From NCBI GenBank assembly GCA_028641055.1, contig CM054062.1:22886536-22950535 (forward strand): DNA of 64,000 nt, written 5' to 3'. Below the pieces are notes generated by a model. It was given only the letters and a program-made list of their open reading frames with translations. It was not told the DNA's origin and made no database searches. This stretch comes from Alopecurus myosuroides (lineage: Eukaryota; Streptophyta; Magnoliopsida; Poales; Poaceae). The position numbers were made by a program, and so were the translations under genes. This document shows positions 23,524 through 36,391 of the stretch, one piece after another (the stretch's first letter is position 1; every line of letters starts with the position of its first letter).

Positions 23524-26500
23524 TGTAACACCTGGGGTGTTACCCCTTAGTAGATTGGTTGTTTCTTTTTGCATTGCAATCACATGCATCACATAAGCAT
23601 TGCATCATGTTTTCCAAACCACTCAAAAAATCCAAAACAATTTAAATTGTTCAAAACCCTAATGGTAAATGCAAACAACACATTCAAATCAAATCAACTC
23701 CTACTTGGCAATATTTCAAATGGGAGTTTTAAAATTAAAATCTTGCAAATAATTTAAAGCTAATAATGTTTTCATAATTGCTTGAACTTATTTAATATAA
23801 TTTGTTATTTCCAAAAACTCCAAATTAAACCTTAATTGGAATTCAACTAACACATTAAAAATCAAATTAATATTCTAAATTTTGAAGTTAATATTAACAT
23901 TACTTTTATGTGCTGTTTTGCAAATCAACAACATTTAATTATAAAATAACCCCCCCTATTTCTTTCCATTTCTCTTTCCTTTCTATTCCTTTACAAAAAA
24001 AAAGTATGTTCTTGAGGAAAAAAAAATAGAAGAGAGGGGTGAGCTGAGAGGCAGGCCAAGCCCACCTACAACCAGCCCACCCCATCAAGCCCACGCCAGT
24101 CACCCCCAACCTCCGTACGATCCCCCCTCCTCTCTGTCGTTTTCTCTGCAGAAAAGACGACAGCACCCCCCACCTGCTCCTTCCCCCCTCTACAAGAAGC
24201 TACCGAGGAGGCATCAAACCCTAACCCTCTCTACTCCACGCCACCGCCGCCAACCTTTACTCCTCCCTCTCGGAAACCCCCTCCCTTCTGCTTTTTCTTC
24301 TCTGTATCTTCTGCAACCACACCGTGGCCGGCGTTCGTAGCGGGTGGAGCGGCGGGTGTGGTCGACGAGAGAGTCCCGCGGGCGCGGGAATGGATTCGCC
24401 CGACCGGCCTCTTCCTCCTCCACCTCACGCCAGGGACCGAGGATCCCCGGAGCGCCGCCGCCGTCGCCTCCTTCCGGCCGGCCACCAACTGCTTCGACTC
24501 CGCCTCGCCTCCGATTCCCCACAGTGAGCCGCCCCTCTCACGTTTCCCTCCTCTCTGCCCTCGCACAACCGCACGCAGCAGCCTCGAACACTGCCCGCAC
24601 GAGCCCACGCACGGGCAGCGCCCAGCGCCGCAGCGGCCGAAGGCCGTCGTCTGTCTCCGTCCAGCGATTGAACTGCTACCTGAACCTGGAGTTCCGTTCG
24701 TCAGTTCCGGGTACCAGCCAGAGGCAGTACCTCAAAATGAGACGCGCCCTATACCTAACACCAAACTGACAGAACCGCAGTGGCTGGCTCCCTCGCCCTG
24801 CACCCAGCCGTCCCGAGGTCGAACCCCCGCGGCCGCACCTTTTTTTCTGAATTTTGGTTCGCTTCCTGTTAGCTGAACATAACCTTCCCCGCAGCCCCTT
24901 CTCTGTCACAAACACAAGCCAGCCCCACTCGTTAGCCCCTTGTGCGCGCACTAGAGGTGCAGGGTTCGATCCCCCTGCGCCCCAAAAAACAAATACTTTT
25001 TTCCCCAATTGTTTTGATACTCATACTTCTCAGTAATCACAACTAGGCCCTTAAAAATTAATTCTAGACCCCTGAAATATTTTTCCTAAGTCCCTAATAA
25101 GGTAAAAATGGCAGATTTGCACTATATCTTGTAAATTGCATAAGAAAATCATTGTAACTCCAAATTTAACCTTTTAAATATGTTTTCTGTCCCAAATTAA
25201 ATGCTCTATCCAAATATAAAATTTGTTTACTGTTTTGAATATTTTAAATTGGTGAAACATTTGAATTCTTGTTAAATTCACTTAAATTTGCAAAATTCAT
25301 AACTTGTTCATAAAAATTCCAAATTCCACAAACTAAATATGTTTTCCAATCAATTTTTCATCTACTTTCCAAATATAAATTTTGTTTGCTGTTTTGAATA
25401 ATTTAAATTGCTGAAAACAACTGTTTCTTGTTTATTGCATTTAATATTGCCAAAATAATAACTTGCTCATTTTAAATCCAATTTCCACAAGTGAAATATG
25501 TTTTCCATGCAAAATTAAACCACCTTTTCAAATATAAATTTTGTTTCATGGTTTGAATAATTTAAATTGCCTAAATAATTTAATACTTGTTTAATTCATT
25601 TAAATTTGATAAAATCATAACTTGCTCAAAATAAAATAAGTTTGAACATGCAAAATATGTTTCCAAACCATCAAAGTGTGAACTTTTCAAATGTGAGTTT
25701 GAAATTATGTTTTGAACAAATAAAACTTCAATTAAATTCAAACTTGTTTTAAATCCATTTAAAACTTGTTTAATATTGTTTAATTCATAATTAAATTATC
25801 CTAATTCCAATTTCAATATTTGAAACATGTAATCCAACTAAAATTTGATGTTCTTTTCAAATATAAATTTTGCTATTTGTTTTGAACACTTTAACTTGAT
25901 GAAAACAACAATTGCTTGTGTGACATGTTTAAGTAACCCAAACTTTCCACCCTTAACCAATAATTTCCAAACTTGTTAAACCTTATTTCCAGTTGATTCT
26001 ATTGTTGTTATTTTGTTGTTTTCCTCATCCATGCATCATGCTAATCCACTTTCACCTATTGGTTAGTTGGAAAACAATTGTTTCAACCAAAATTCATGGG
26101 CTTTTCATATGCAACTCAAATTGCATATGGGTCCATTTAAACCTGTTTATCTTGTCAACTAGTTTATTTCTATGCATCAATTAAATTGTCATGCATCCAT
26201 ATCTTGGTCATGCTGGATCTTTTGCCGTAGTAGTAATTGTTGCATCCGGTGTTTGTTCGAGGTTCGTTGCTTCTTCCCGGATAGGACGTTGAGATGATGT
26301 GAGCAACGACAAGTTCTGCTACCTTGCGGGATCTCAGGCAAGTATACTCACTTGCTGCCAAATGGCTGCCTTTCATCACTTGTTACCGATACTTTCCGTT
26401 GTTCTTTTCTGCTAGCCTTAGTAGTAGTTGTTTCTGCTACGAACCTATCACATGAATCCTTTAAACCTGATAATGCCTCATCTCCCTTCCTACAACCCAT

Positions 26501-27944
26501 TGCTTGTGCCCGTGTCTTACTAGCATGCTTAGGTTGTTTTGCTCGAGTCTGTTACCCGTTACTTTCTGTTACCTATTTCTATTACGTTCTGGGGGCTCGA
26601 TGTTTAATCAATCAATCATGCTACTGTTATTGTTTAAGAATAAATTTGATGATAAGGCACCGGCAGGAGGCCCAGGGTGGTTTTGAGGCCTGCTAGTGTC
26701 GACCCTAATAGGAAAAGGGTCTTGTCTACTGATCCATGATGAGCGCACTAACCGCATGTGGGAAGCGAGTATGGGCGCCCCCTCAATTTGATTCGATTCG
26801 CATCTCGTCCAAATCACCACACGTATTTCGGGCTTTCCATTTGCTGCATGCATGATCTTGCGAGCCCTTGGATCCCGGGTGGAACTTTTGTAGTCGGCAT
26901 TTAGGGCGGCGTGGTCTTCCAGTGCTATGAGGGTCCCCTTTTCTTCGTGGGGCTCGATTAGCCGCGCACGCACAGCACGTGGTGCTTTGGGCTTGATGCG
27001 GAGAAGAGTTGAGTTGTGTAGAGTACCCCGCTTGGTGGAAGTGCATTTCCATCTGGCGGGATATTCTTGCGTGTACGGCCAAATTGGTTCAACCCTGCAG
27101 GGATAATCTTCTCGAGAAGCCGTGTTTTCCGCGGTTATGGATTACTTGGTGAAAGTACTGGCTAACAAGTACTCAGGACAACTTAAACCTAATGATTAAC
27201 AATCTTACACCCAATGATTAACAACTTGACTAGTAATAGGTTGATGACACAATAACTTGATTCACCTTTAATACAACTGTGTGAGTTATCCTCGGATTGC
27301 TTCTTTGGATAAGGGGCGAGATCCAGGATGGGTTTGTTTGAGGTTAGTTGATAGGTTGGTCACGATACTCGATCTTATCCCCTTTCTGTTAGTTGGAAGT
27401 TGTAGTATCTCTCTGTAGTTGGTTAGTGCAGCCCGCTGTCGCTTAGTTGCAATAACCCCTTCCTTTCCGTTGATCCCAAAGTATTTGTATCTTGTGATGA
27501 CTGGCTACGCCGGTATCTTGTGAGTATGGTTTATCCACTTGCCAGTACTTAACCGTACTGACCCACGAATCTCTTTCGTGGCTGCATATTCAATATTGCA
27601 GTCAACAGGTTTGTAGTCTGACGATGTTAGCTTGGGAATCCCTCCGGCTTGGCCTGGGCAGGGATTGGACGCTCTCGGTTATCTTCATGACTCTTAGTCC
27701 AATTTGTATCTTGTCCGTAGACGGACGATATGTTGTTTCTTCCGCTGTTATTTGGATCTTTGTAATGTATCAGTTGTATCCCTGACCCGTTTGAGTCATC
27801 TTGTATCTATCTGTTTCTGTTGTAATTGTGGAATATTCGTGAATTATTGTAATGTTATCACAAGTGGCAACCTGGAATCGGTTATTATGTGGATTTTGGC
27901 GGGAATGCTGAAATTTGCATAGTGCCCGATCTCGGGGCGTCACA
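23524..27944 (+). repeat. LARD left LTR (4421 bp)
   Basis: It starts with the 19-bp palindromic GTAACACCTGGGGTGTTAC. It then has an AT-rich part, a GC-rich part (about 24040-24990), a long AT-rich part with repeated TTTTGAATAATTTAAATTG-type phrases (25030-26200), and a mixed 3' part. No protein-coding frame is convincing. Confidence 0.93.
24945..24985 (+). other. tRNA T-arm / Pol III B-box-like sequence in left LARD LTR
   Basis: GCAGGGTTCGATCCCCCTGC forms a T-arm with the canonical GTTCGATC loop. It is preceded by TTAGCCCCTTGTGCGCGCAC. The same occurs in the right LTR at about 29880. No complete tRNA cloverleaf is apparent, so it is probably tRNA-derived rather than a tRNA gene. Confidence 0.5.
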
Positions 27945-28443
27945 AATGGTATCAGAGCCTTGGTTCCGATTCCCGATATTGTTTCGATACGAATGGTTAT
28001 CGAAGCAACGGGTCCGCAAAGCCTGTAGGTTAACCTCGCTAACGGTCGTTGTTTCTAGAGTGTCAAAAACTATTCCTGCTAAATTATTTTGGAAAACATC
28101 TCAATAGGATTCTGGATTTTTCTCCTTACCCCTATTCTATTTCCCCTCCCATCTTATTTGTTTTGGAGTCTCCCCCTTGTCTATCTTTCAAAGTGTTAGG
28201 ATCCTACGTGGGTGGACGTTTTCTGAGCCCTTAACCTAATAGGTTCGATCATCAGAAGGTTCCTGGTGGAAGAACATCGTCATCAGCACGAGCAAGAATC
28301 TCTTGTTAGTGGTGTCGAGAAACCCTTGTTAGTGGTGTCGAGGAGATCAGCCGGAAGCATGAAGAATCGATAGTCGAACTTCTTTCCCCTCCCGGGTTAG
28401 CAGGTGGATTGCGAGGGCGCAATCCCTTGTTAGTGGTGTCGTC
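27945..28443 (+). other. LARD internal region
   Basis: It starts with the PBS (27947-27959). It holds three copies of CTTGTTAGTGGTGTCG (28302, 28325, 28426) and a perfect hairpin with stem GGATTGCG/CGCAATCC and loop AGGG (28406-28425), 18 bp before the right LTR where a polypurine tract is expected. No ORF of significance. Confidence 0.85.
27947..27959 (+). other. LARD primer-binding site
   Basis: TGGTATCAGAGCC, two bases after the left LTR. This is the initiator methionine tRNA type. Confidence 0.9.
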
Positions 28444-31400
28444 TGTAACACCTGGGGTGTTACCCCTTAGTAGATCGGTTGTTTCTTTTTGCATTGCAAT
28501 CACATGCATCACATAAGCATTGCATCATGTTTTCCAAACCACTCAAAAAATCCAAAACAATTTAAATTGTTCAAAACCCTAATGGTAAATGCAAACAACA
28601 CATTCAAATCAAATCAACTCCTACTTGGCAATATTTCAAATGGGAGTTTTAAAATTAAAATCTTGCAAATAAATTAAAGCTAATAATGTTTTCATAATTG
28701 CTTGAACTTATTTAATATAATTTGTTATTTCCAAAAACTCCAAATTAAACCTTAATTGGAATTCAACTAACACATTAAAAATCAAATTAATATTCTAAAT
28801 TTTGAAGTTAATATTAACATTACTTTTATGTGCTGTTTTGCAAATCAACAACATTTAATTATAAAATAAAACCCCCCCCTATTTCTTTCCATCTCTCTTT
28901 CCTTTCTATTCCTTTACAAAAAAAAAGTATGTTCTTGAGGAAAAAAAAAATAGAAGAGAGGGGTGAGCTGAGAGGCAGGCCAAGCCCACCTACAACCAGC
29001 CCACCCCATCAAGCCCACGCCAGTCACCCCCAACCTCCGTACGATCCCCCCTCCTCTCTGTCGTTTTCTCTGCAGAAAAGACGACAGCACCCCCCACCTG
29101 CTCCTTCCCCCCTCTACAAGAAGCTACCGAGGAGGCATCAAACCCTAACCCTCTCTACTCCACGCCACCGCCGCCAACCTTTCCTCCTCCCTCTCGGAAA
29201 CCCCCTCCCTTCTGCTTTTTCTTCTCTGTATCTTCTGCAACCACACCGTGGCCGGCGTTCGTAGCGGGTGGAGCGGCGGGTGTGGTCGACGAGAGAGTCC
29301 CGCTGGCGCGGGAATGGATTCGCCCGACCGGCCTCTTCCTCCTCCACCTCACGCCAGGGGCCGAGGATCCCCGGAGCGCCGCCGCCGTCGCCTCCTTCCG
29401 GCCGGCCACCAACTGCTTCGACTCCGCCTCGCCTCCGATTCCCCACAGTGAGCCGCCCCTCTCACGTTTCCCTCCTCTCTGCCCTCGCACAACCGCACGC
29501 AGCAGCCTCGCACACTGCCCGCACGAGCCCACGCACGGGCAGCGCCCGGCGCCGCAGCGGCCGAAGGCCGTCGTCTGTCTCCGTCCAGCGATTGAACTGC
29601 TACCTGAACCTGGAGTTCCGTTCGTCAGTTCCGGGTACCAGCCAGAGGCAGTACCTCAAAATGAGACGCGCCCTATACCTAACACCAAACTGACATAACC
29701 GCAGTGGCTGGCTCCCTCGCCCTGCACCCAGCCGTCCCGAGGTCGAACCCCCGCGGCCGCACCTTTTTTTATGAATTTTGGTTCGCTTCCTGTTAGCTGA
29801 ACATAACCTTCCCCGCAGCCCCTTCTCTGTCACAAACACAAGCCAGCCCCACTGGTTAGCCCCTTGTGCGCGCACTAGAGGTGCAGGGTTCGATCCCCCT
29901 GCGCCCCAAAAACCAAATACTTTTTTCCCCAATTGTTTTGATACTCAGACTTCTCAGTAATCACAACTAGGCCCTTAAAAATTAATTCTAGACCCCTGAA
30001 ATATTTTTCCTAAGTCCCTAATAAGGTAAAAATGGCAGATTTTCACTATATCTTGTAAATTGCATAAGAAAATCATTGTAACTCCAAATTTAACTTTTTA
30101 AATATGTTTTATGTCCCAAATTAAATGCTCTATCCAAATATAAAATTTGTTTACTGTTTTGAATATTTTAAATTGGTGAAACATTTGAATTCTTGTTAAA
30201 TTCACTTAAATTTGCAAAATTCATAACTTGTTCATAAAAAATCCAAATTCCACAAACTAAATATGTTTTCCAATAAATTTTTCATCTACTTTCCAAATAT
30301 AAATTTTGTTTGCTGTTTTGAATAATTTAAATTGCTGAAAACAACTGTTTCTTGTTTATTGCATTTAATATTGCCAAAATAATAACTTGCTCATTTTAAA
30401 TCCAATTTCCACAAGTGAAATATGTTTTCCATGCAAAATTAAACCACCTTTTCAAATATAAATTTTGTTTCATGGTTTGAATAATTTAAATTGCCTAAAT
30501 AATTTAATACTTGTTTAATTCATTTAAATTTGATAAAATCATAACTTGCTCAAAATAAAATAATTTTGAACATGCAAAATATGTTTCCAAACCATCAAAG
30601 TGTGAACTTTTCAAATGTGAGTTTGAAATTATGTTTTGAACAAATAAAACTTCAATTAAATTCAAACTTGTTTTAAATCCATTTAAAACTTGTTTATTAT
30701 TGTTTAATTCATAATTAAATTATCCTAATTCCAATTTCAATATTTGAAACATGTAATCCAACTAAAATTTGATGTTCTTTTCAAATATAAATTTTGCTAT
30801 TTGTTTTGAACACTTTAACTTGATGAAAACAACAATTGCTTGTGTGACATGTTTAAGTAACCCAAACTTTCCACCCTTAACCAATAATTTCCAAACTTGT
30901 TAAACCTTATTTCCAATTGATTCTATTGTTGTTATTTTGTTGTTTTCCTCATCCATGCATCATGCTAATCCACTTTCACCTATTGGTTAGTTGGAAAACA
31001 ATTGTTTCAACCAAAATTCATGGGCTTTTCATATGCAACTCAAATTGCATATGGGTCCATTTAAACCTGTTTATCTTGTCAACTAGTTTATTTCTATGCA
31101 TCAATTAAATTGTCATGCATCCATATCTTGGTCATGCTGGATCTTTTGCCGTAGTAGTAATTGTTACATCCGGTGTTTGTTCGAGGTTCGTTGCTTCTTC
31201 CCGGATAGGACGTTGAGATGATGTGAGCAACGACAAGTTCTGCTACCTTGCGGGATCTCAGGCAAGTATACTCACTTGCTGCCAAATGGCTGCCTTTCAT
31301 CACTTGTTACCGATACTTTCCGTTGTTCTTTTCTGCTAGCCTTAGTAGTAGTTGTTTCTGCTACGAACCTATCACATGAATCCTTTAAACCTGATAATGC

Positions 31401-32868
31401 CTCATCTCCCTTCCTACAACCCATTGCTTGTGCCCGTGTCTTACTAGCATGCTTAGGTTGTTTTGCTCGAGTCTGTTACCCGTTACTTTCTGTTACCTAT
31501 TTCTATTACGTTCTGGGGGCTCGATGTTTAATCAATCAATCATGCTACCGTTATTGTTTAAGAATAAATTTGATGATAAGGCACCGGCAGGAGGCCCAGG
31601 GTGGTTTTGAGGCCTGCTAGTGTCGACCCTAATAGGAAAAGGGTCTTGTCTACTGATCCATGATGAGCGCACTAACCGCATGTGGGAAGCGAGTATGGGC
31701 GCCCCCTCAATTTGATTCGATTCGCATCTCGTCCAAATCACCACACGTAGTTCGGGCTTTCCATTTGCTGCATGCATGATCTTGCGAGCCCTTGGATCCC
31801 GGGTGGAACTTTTGTAGTCGGCATTTAGGGCGGCGTGGTCTTCCAGTGCTATGAGGGTCCCCTTTTCTTCGTGGGGCTCGATTAGCCGCGCACGCACAGC
31901 ACGTGGTGCTTTGGGCTTGATGCGAAGAAGAGTTGAGTTGTGTAGAGTACCCCGCTTGGTGGAAGTGCATTTCCATCTGGCGGGATATTCTTGCGTGTAC
32001 GGCCAAATTGGTGCAACCCTGTAGGGATAATCTTCTCGAGAAGCCGTGTTTTCCGCGGTTATGGATTACTTGGTGAAAGTACTGGCTAACAAGTACTCAG
32101 GACAACTTAAACCTAATGATTAACAATCTTACACCCAATGATTAACAACTTGACTAGTAATAGGTTGATGACACAATAACTTGATTCACCTTTAATACAA
32201 CTGTGTGAGTTATCCTCGGATTGCTTCTTTGGATAAGGGGCGAGATCCAGGATGGGTTTGTTTGAGGTTAGTTGATAGGTTGGTCACGATACTCGATCTT
32301 ATCCCCTTTCTGTTAGTTGGAAGTTGTAGTATCTCTCTGTAGTTGGTTAGTGCAGCCCGCTGTCGCTTAGTTGCAATAACCCCTTCCTTTCCGTTGATCC
32401 CAAAGTATTTGTATCTTGTGATGACTGGCTACGCCGGTATCTTGTGAGTATGGTTTATCCACTTGCCAGTACTTAACCGTACTGACCCACGAATCTCTTT
32501 CGTGGCTGCATATTCAATATTGCAGTCAACAGGTTTGCAGTCTGACGACGTTAGCTTGGGAATCCCTCCGGCTTGGCCTGGGCAGGGATTGGACGCTCTC
32601 GGTTATCTTCAGGACTCTTAGTACAATTTGTATCTTGTCCGTAGACGGACGATATGTTGTTTCTTCCGCTGTTATTTGGATCTTTGTAATGTATCAGTTG
32701 TATCCGTGACCCGTTTGAGTCATCTTGTATCTATCTGTTTCTGTTGTAATTGTGGAATATTCGTGAATTATTGTAATGTTATCACACGTGGCAACCTGGA
32801 ATCGTTTATTATGTGGATTTTGGCGGGAATGCTGAAATCTGCATAGTGCCCGATCTCGGGGCGTCACA
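28444..32868 (+). repeat. LARD right LTR (4425 bp)
   Basis: Nearly identical to 23524-27944, with scattered substitutions and 1-2 bp indels in homopolymers. It ends GGGGCGTCACA just before the CCCCC target duplication. Confidence 0.93.
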
Positions 32869-32932
32869 CCCCCTCCCGTCCCCGGAGATCCTCCCCCTTC
32901 CTTGGAGGCCCTCGTCCTCGGCGGTGGCCCCG

Positions 32933-35900
32933 ATGCCCGTCGATGCGGTTCCTCGAGGGCGTGATGTCGAGTTGATGGAGCTCCTCGCTCCCGCGGCTTC
33001 CTCGCCTGCAGATGAATCGCAGGCCGTCGTCCCCTACGATGTAGCTCGCGCACCGGTCGCGGCACGGCGTGCTCCGGCGCGGCTGCCCGGCAAACTCCGG
33101 AACTCGCCAGGTTCGCTATTCCTACTCGCCGTCTTTCGATCGCATCACACCATGGTTGCTTTTTCCCCTATCCCGATCCATCAGCGACTCGCTAGCCGAT
33201 TTTGGATCACTCCAACGTCCCCATCTGCTAGATGCAACTGGTATTTGATCAAGAATGCGCTCAATTTCCGTTTCACTGATTTGGGTGACTCCTTCTCCGT
33301 CTGGCGTGTGAGCACATACGCCTTCTCCTCGATAGCAGCCTCCGCGGCCATTGCTGCGCGCATCGTCGTTGTTGGCTCCTTCACCATCGGCGCCTGCTCC
33401 TTCCTCCTCCACCTTTCTCGCGAGAGCGCTCTCCGGGCGGAATCCGCCATTGTTTCCGCGATGAACTCCACAGGTGGCCTTCCCTCCTTGCCGGCTGACG
33501 TGGAGCGCGTAGGCCCCACAGTCAACCCCTCCCTTGACCAGTCCAATGGACCAGTCAACGAGCGCACCGGCCCGCCGGTCCCCCTTTGTGACCGACAACC
33601 CCTGAGTGTAGACGTGGCCGCCCCCCAGCCGCTCGCTCCCCCGCTGCTGCGCACCACTGGATCCAACCCACCCGCGGTGGAAAATCACACCTTATCCCCA
33701 ACCCTGACGCACGCACCTGTCTCTCCTCTCTCCTACCCCCGCTCCATTGTCCCCTCCGCCGCGCAGGTCACGTCGCCGCCCCCAGATTCCCGCGCCACCA
33801 CCTCACCATGCCCTACTACTGCGCCCGCCGAGCTACAATCCACCCCGCCCCGTACTCCTACTGCCGCAGATCTCTTGCGCCGCGCCGTGCGAGATTGCTG
33901 CTCGCTCACCGCGCCGTCCGCGGACAAGACATCGGTCGCCACTCCTGTCCCCCTTGCGCCCTCGGCGCGGCGCCCGAGAGAAGATGACCCTGCTCCCCCC
34001 GCTCCTATTTAGAGGTGGCCTCCATCCCTCCCTCTCCCCAAGCTCCACGGCGCCGCATCTCCATCTTCTCTCCCGCTTCTCACCGCCGGCTGTGCTTTCG
34101 GTGCCTCTGCTCCACTCATCCGGTGAGCGACTGCCGCGACCCGGTCCGCTGCAAGTGCGGCAGGTACGGCCACATGCGTCCCTCCTGCTCCCTCTGCCCG
34201 GTTAAATTCTTGTCTTTCTCTGAATCCCCTCCCTCTTCTCCCCCTAACGCAAACTTGCGCTCTACTCCCAGGATGCCTTCGGTCATCGACATTGGGAGCT
34301 CGAGCTCGTCCCCCTCGTCCGTCGACCGTGCTGGACCGCCGCCGCGCTCCCCTCAGGCGGCCTGGCTCGCCCAGTTCCGCAAGGAACGCGACCCCAGCGG
34401 GCCACCGCTCTTCCGTCCGCGCCCGCCCACCCCGTACCCGCGTGGCATCCCCCCAACGTGGTCTCCGTTGACTGGAGCCACGGCCTCCCGCGCGAAGACG
34501 ACATCCGCCCATCCCACCACTGCTCGCCCCAGCGCTGCCACCACGGAGACCCTACCTGGCGGGGGCCCCTCTCACCCTGCCGACAGCATTGCTGCTCCTC
34601 GTCGCCCCGCCTACGCCGACTGCTTCATGCCCCTGTCTGGTGACACGGCCGGGGCGAAGCGCTTCGCGTTTGCTCTGCTCTTGCCACCGTCTCCGAGCCC
34701 GGGGTTCGTCATCCGGCGTGCTCTTGAAGAAATCGGCGGGAACCCGACCTTCGGCCTCGCCGCCTCCTACTACGGTGCTATGATGATCCTATTCCCCTCG
34801 GAAGCTTCCCGGGAACGCGCCTTCTACCGTATGCCGCTGTCCTTCCTCGGCCACTCCTTGACCTTGGAGCGCCCGGAGACCTCAGAGACGTGGTTCGGTT
34901 GGCGCAAGTCTTGCTTTGCCCAGCTCTCCGCGATTGGGTTTCCGCTAGAGCATTGGACGGAGGAGGGCATCCGCTCGGCTTTCCGCCCGGTCGGCAGCGT
35001 GTGCTGCATCGACCCACTGTGCCCCAACAAGCTGGACTACTCCTCCGTTTGTCCCGTCCTCCACCTCGAAGACGTCAACGACATGCCCCATGCCCTCATC
35101 CTGAGGGACTTCGAGGGGGAGACGTCATTAGAGGTGCGCCTCTTCATCTTCAAGACGTGGCCCGCGAGCTCGGACGACCCCGACCACTTCGGTCACTACG
35201 CTGACGGCGGCGGCGACACGCCGCGACGGACTCGAGGTGGGCTGGACGACATCGATGGTGACTCAGACGGGCCCCTTCCTCCTTCGGACCCCAACGCCCC
35301 CCTGCCCGCTCGCCCACCGTCCCCACCCGGCCCTGCTTCCGACCGCGGCGCTGCGGTGATGGACCTTTGGGGCCGCATCCTTGCTAGGAGGCCTGCTGCT
35401 CCCCCCACCCCATCGCCTTCCCCCGTGGAACTCTGGGACAAGGTACTGAGCAGGCGCAAGGCCGCTCAGTTTGCCGAGACTAGCATGACAGCCGACGAGG
35501 TACCAAGCCCAAACTCTGTTCCCCTCCTTGGTTCCCCGATGCTTGCTGAACCTCACTCTCCTCTCCTCTGTATCCAGTGGTACGACACCATCGCATCACC
35601 TGCAGCCCCTACTGCTCAGCCCGTCGACCCGGACGTCTCCGTCGCTCTGCCGGCTCCCGAGCAGGGGAATGGCGGTGACCCTGCAGCCGTCATTGCGGGC
35701 GCCGTGGAAGCGATGACCTTCTGTGCCATGGGTGATGAGCACGAGACGAGCGCAAAAGGCGTGTCCGCATGAAGCGAGCTTCCGACTCCGCGTTCAAGAC
35801 ACGCCGCAGCTCCCGCCTCGCTGCGAAGAAGCTCCCCATGTTCACTGATATGCTCACGAAAGCGAAGAACGCCAAGTCCTCTAGGTTCGACTGCTCCAAG

Positions 35901-36059
35901 GGGTCTCCTCGTCTCCGCGCGGCCATCTCCGACATCGAGCTTGATGGTCTTCCGTCTGGGCCGATCCCGCTGCGCAAGCTCCAGGCCGTTGGCGCTCCCT
36001 GCAGCGTTGACCCTCTGGCCCTTGCTGCTGCGGCGGCGGTGCCTCGCCGTGGACCATGA
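32933..36059 (+). pseudogene. LINE ORF1, RNA-binding protein with zinc knuckle (frameshifted)
   Basis: The frame opens at ATG 32933 and runs to TAG 34010-34012. A 2-bp insertion there shifts the frame, and the protein continues at 34015-35770 with a C-x2-C..H..C zinc knuckle just downstream (CFRC at about 34096 and CKCGRYGHMRPSC at about 34150-34190). A second shift near 35750 moves the end into the frame of 35769-36059 (RRSSRLAAKK, then FTDMLTKAKNAK), a C-terminal motif common in plant L1 ORF1. Long Pro/Ser/Ala-rich linkers lie between. In L1 elements this protein coats the RNA. The part of the first frame before 32869 belongs to the LARD LTR, not to the gene. Confidence 0.78.
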
Positions 36060-36296
36060 TCCACTGCCCGCTTCAGGCTCCCGTCCGTGCGTCTACCTTC
36101 ACACAGGATAGACTCGGAGCCGCCCGCTGTCTAGCCGATAGCCTCCCTGACTGCCCTTTTTTTGCCGATTTATCTTCTACTTGTAACTCGCCGATGTCTA
36201 CGGACAGAACTCCATGTAATGGCCTTGCGCCTCCCCCTGTTTTAGCAAACAAGGCAGTGTCCTTTTGGTATCTCTTTGGTGCCCCTGTCGTGAATT

Positions 36297-36391
36297 ATGG
36301 ATGATCAAATCTTCCGTTTTGGCTCCTGGAACATTCGTGGACTAGGTGATGCGGACAAGTGCAAAGTTGTTTCCTCTGATATTGCTAATCT
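36297..36391 (+). pseudogene. LINE ORF2, first 32 codons (endonuclease start)
   Basis: ATG at 36297 starts the apurinic-like endonuclease: FGSWNIRGLG (SWNIRG is the first conserved motif), ending in DIAN with AATCT, where the Gypsy is inserted. The frame resumes at 50102 with KLHFVAIQETKL, the next endonuclease motif. Confidence 0.9.

Larger units (their letters stand above)
23524..32868 (+). mobile_element. LARD-like element: 4.4 kb LTRs around a 499 bp interior
   Basis: Two direct repeats (23524-27944 and 28444-32868) begin TGTAACACCTGGGGTGTTAC and end GGGGCGTCACA. Both flanks are CCCCC (23519-23523 and 32869-32873), a 5-bp target duplication. A PBS follows the left LTR. The 499 bp between the LTRs hold no gag or pol, so the element needs proteins from another element. 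The LTRs differ at about 15 sites in the ~1.6 kb I compared by eye, roughly 1 %, so insertion is recent. Confidence 0.93.

Noticed and set aside
24214..24876. Overlapping ORFs in the GC-rich part of the LARD LTRs
   Set aside because: Duplicated in both LTRs with indels that change frames; no domain. Treated as non-coding LTR.
24950..24985. Possible tRNA gene in the LARD LTR
   Set aside because: Only the T-arm is convincing. No acceptor, D or anticodon arm could be built, so it is listed as a tRNA-like motif.
32813..32932. Extension of LINE ORF1 into the LARD LTR
   Set aside because: The LTR ends at 32868; codons before that belong to the inserted element.
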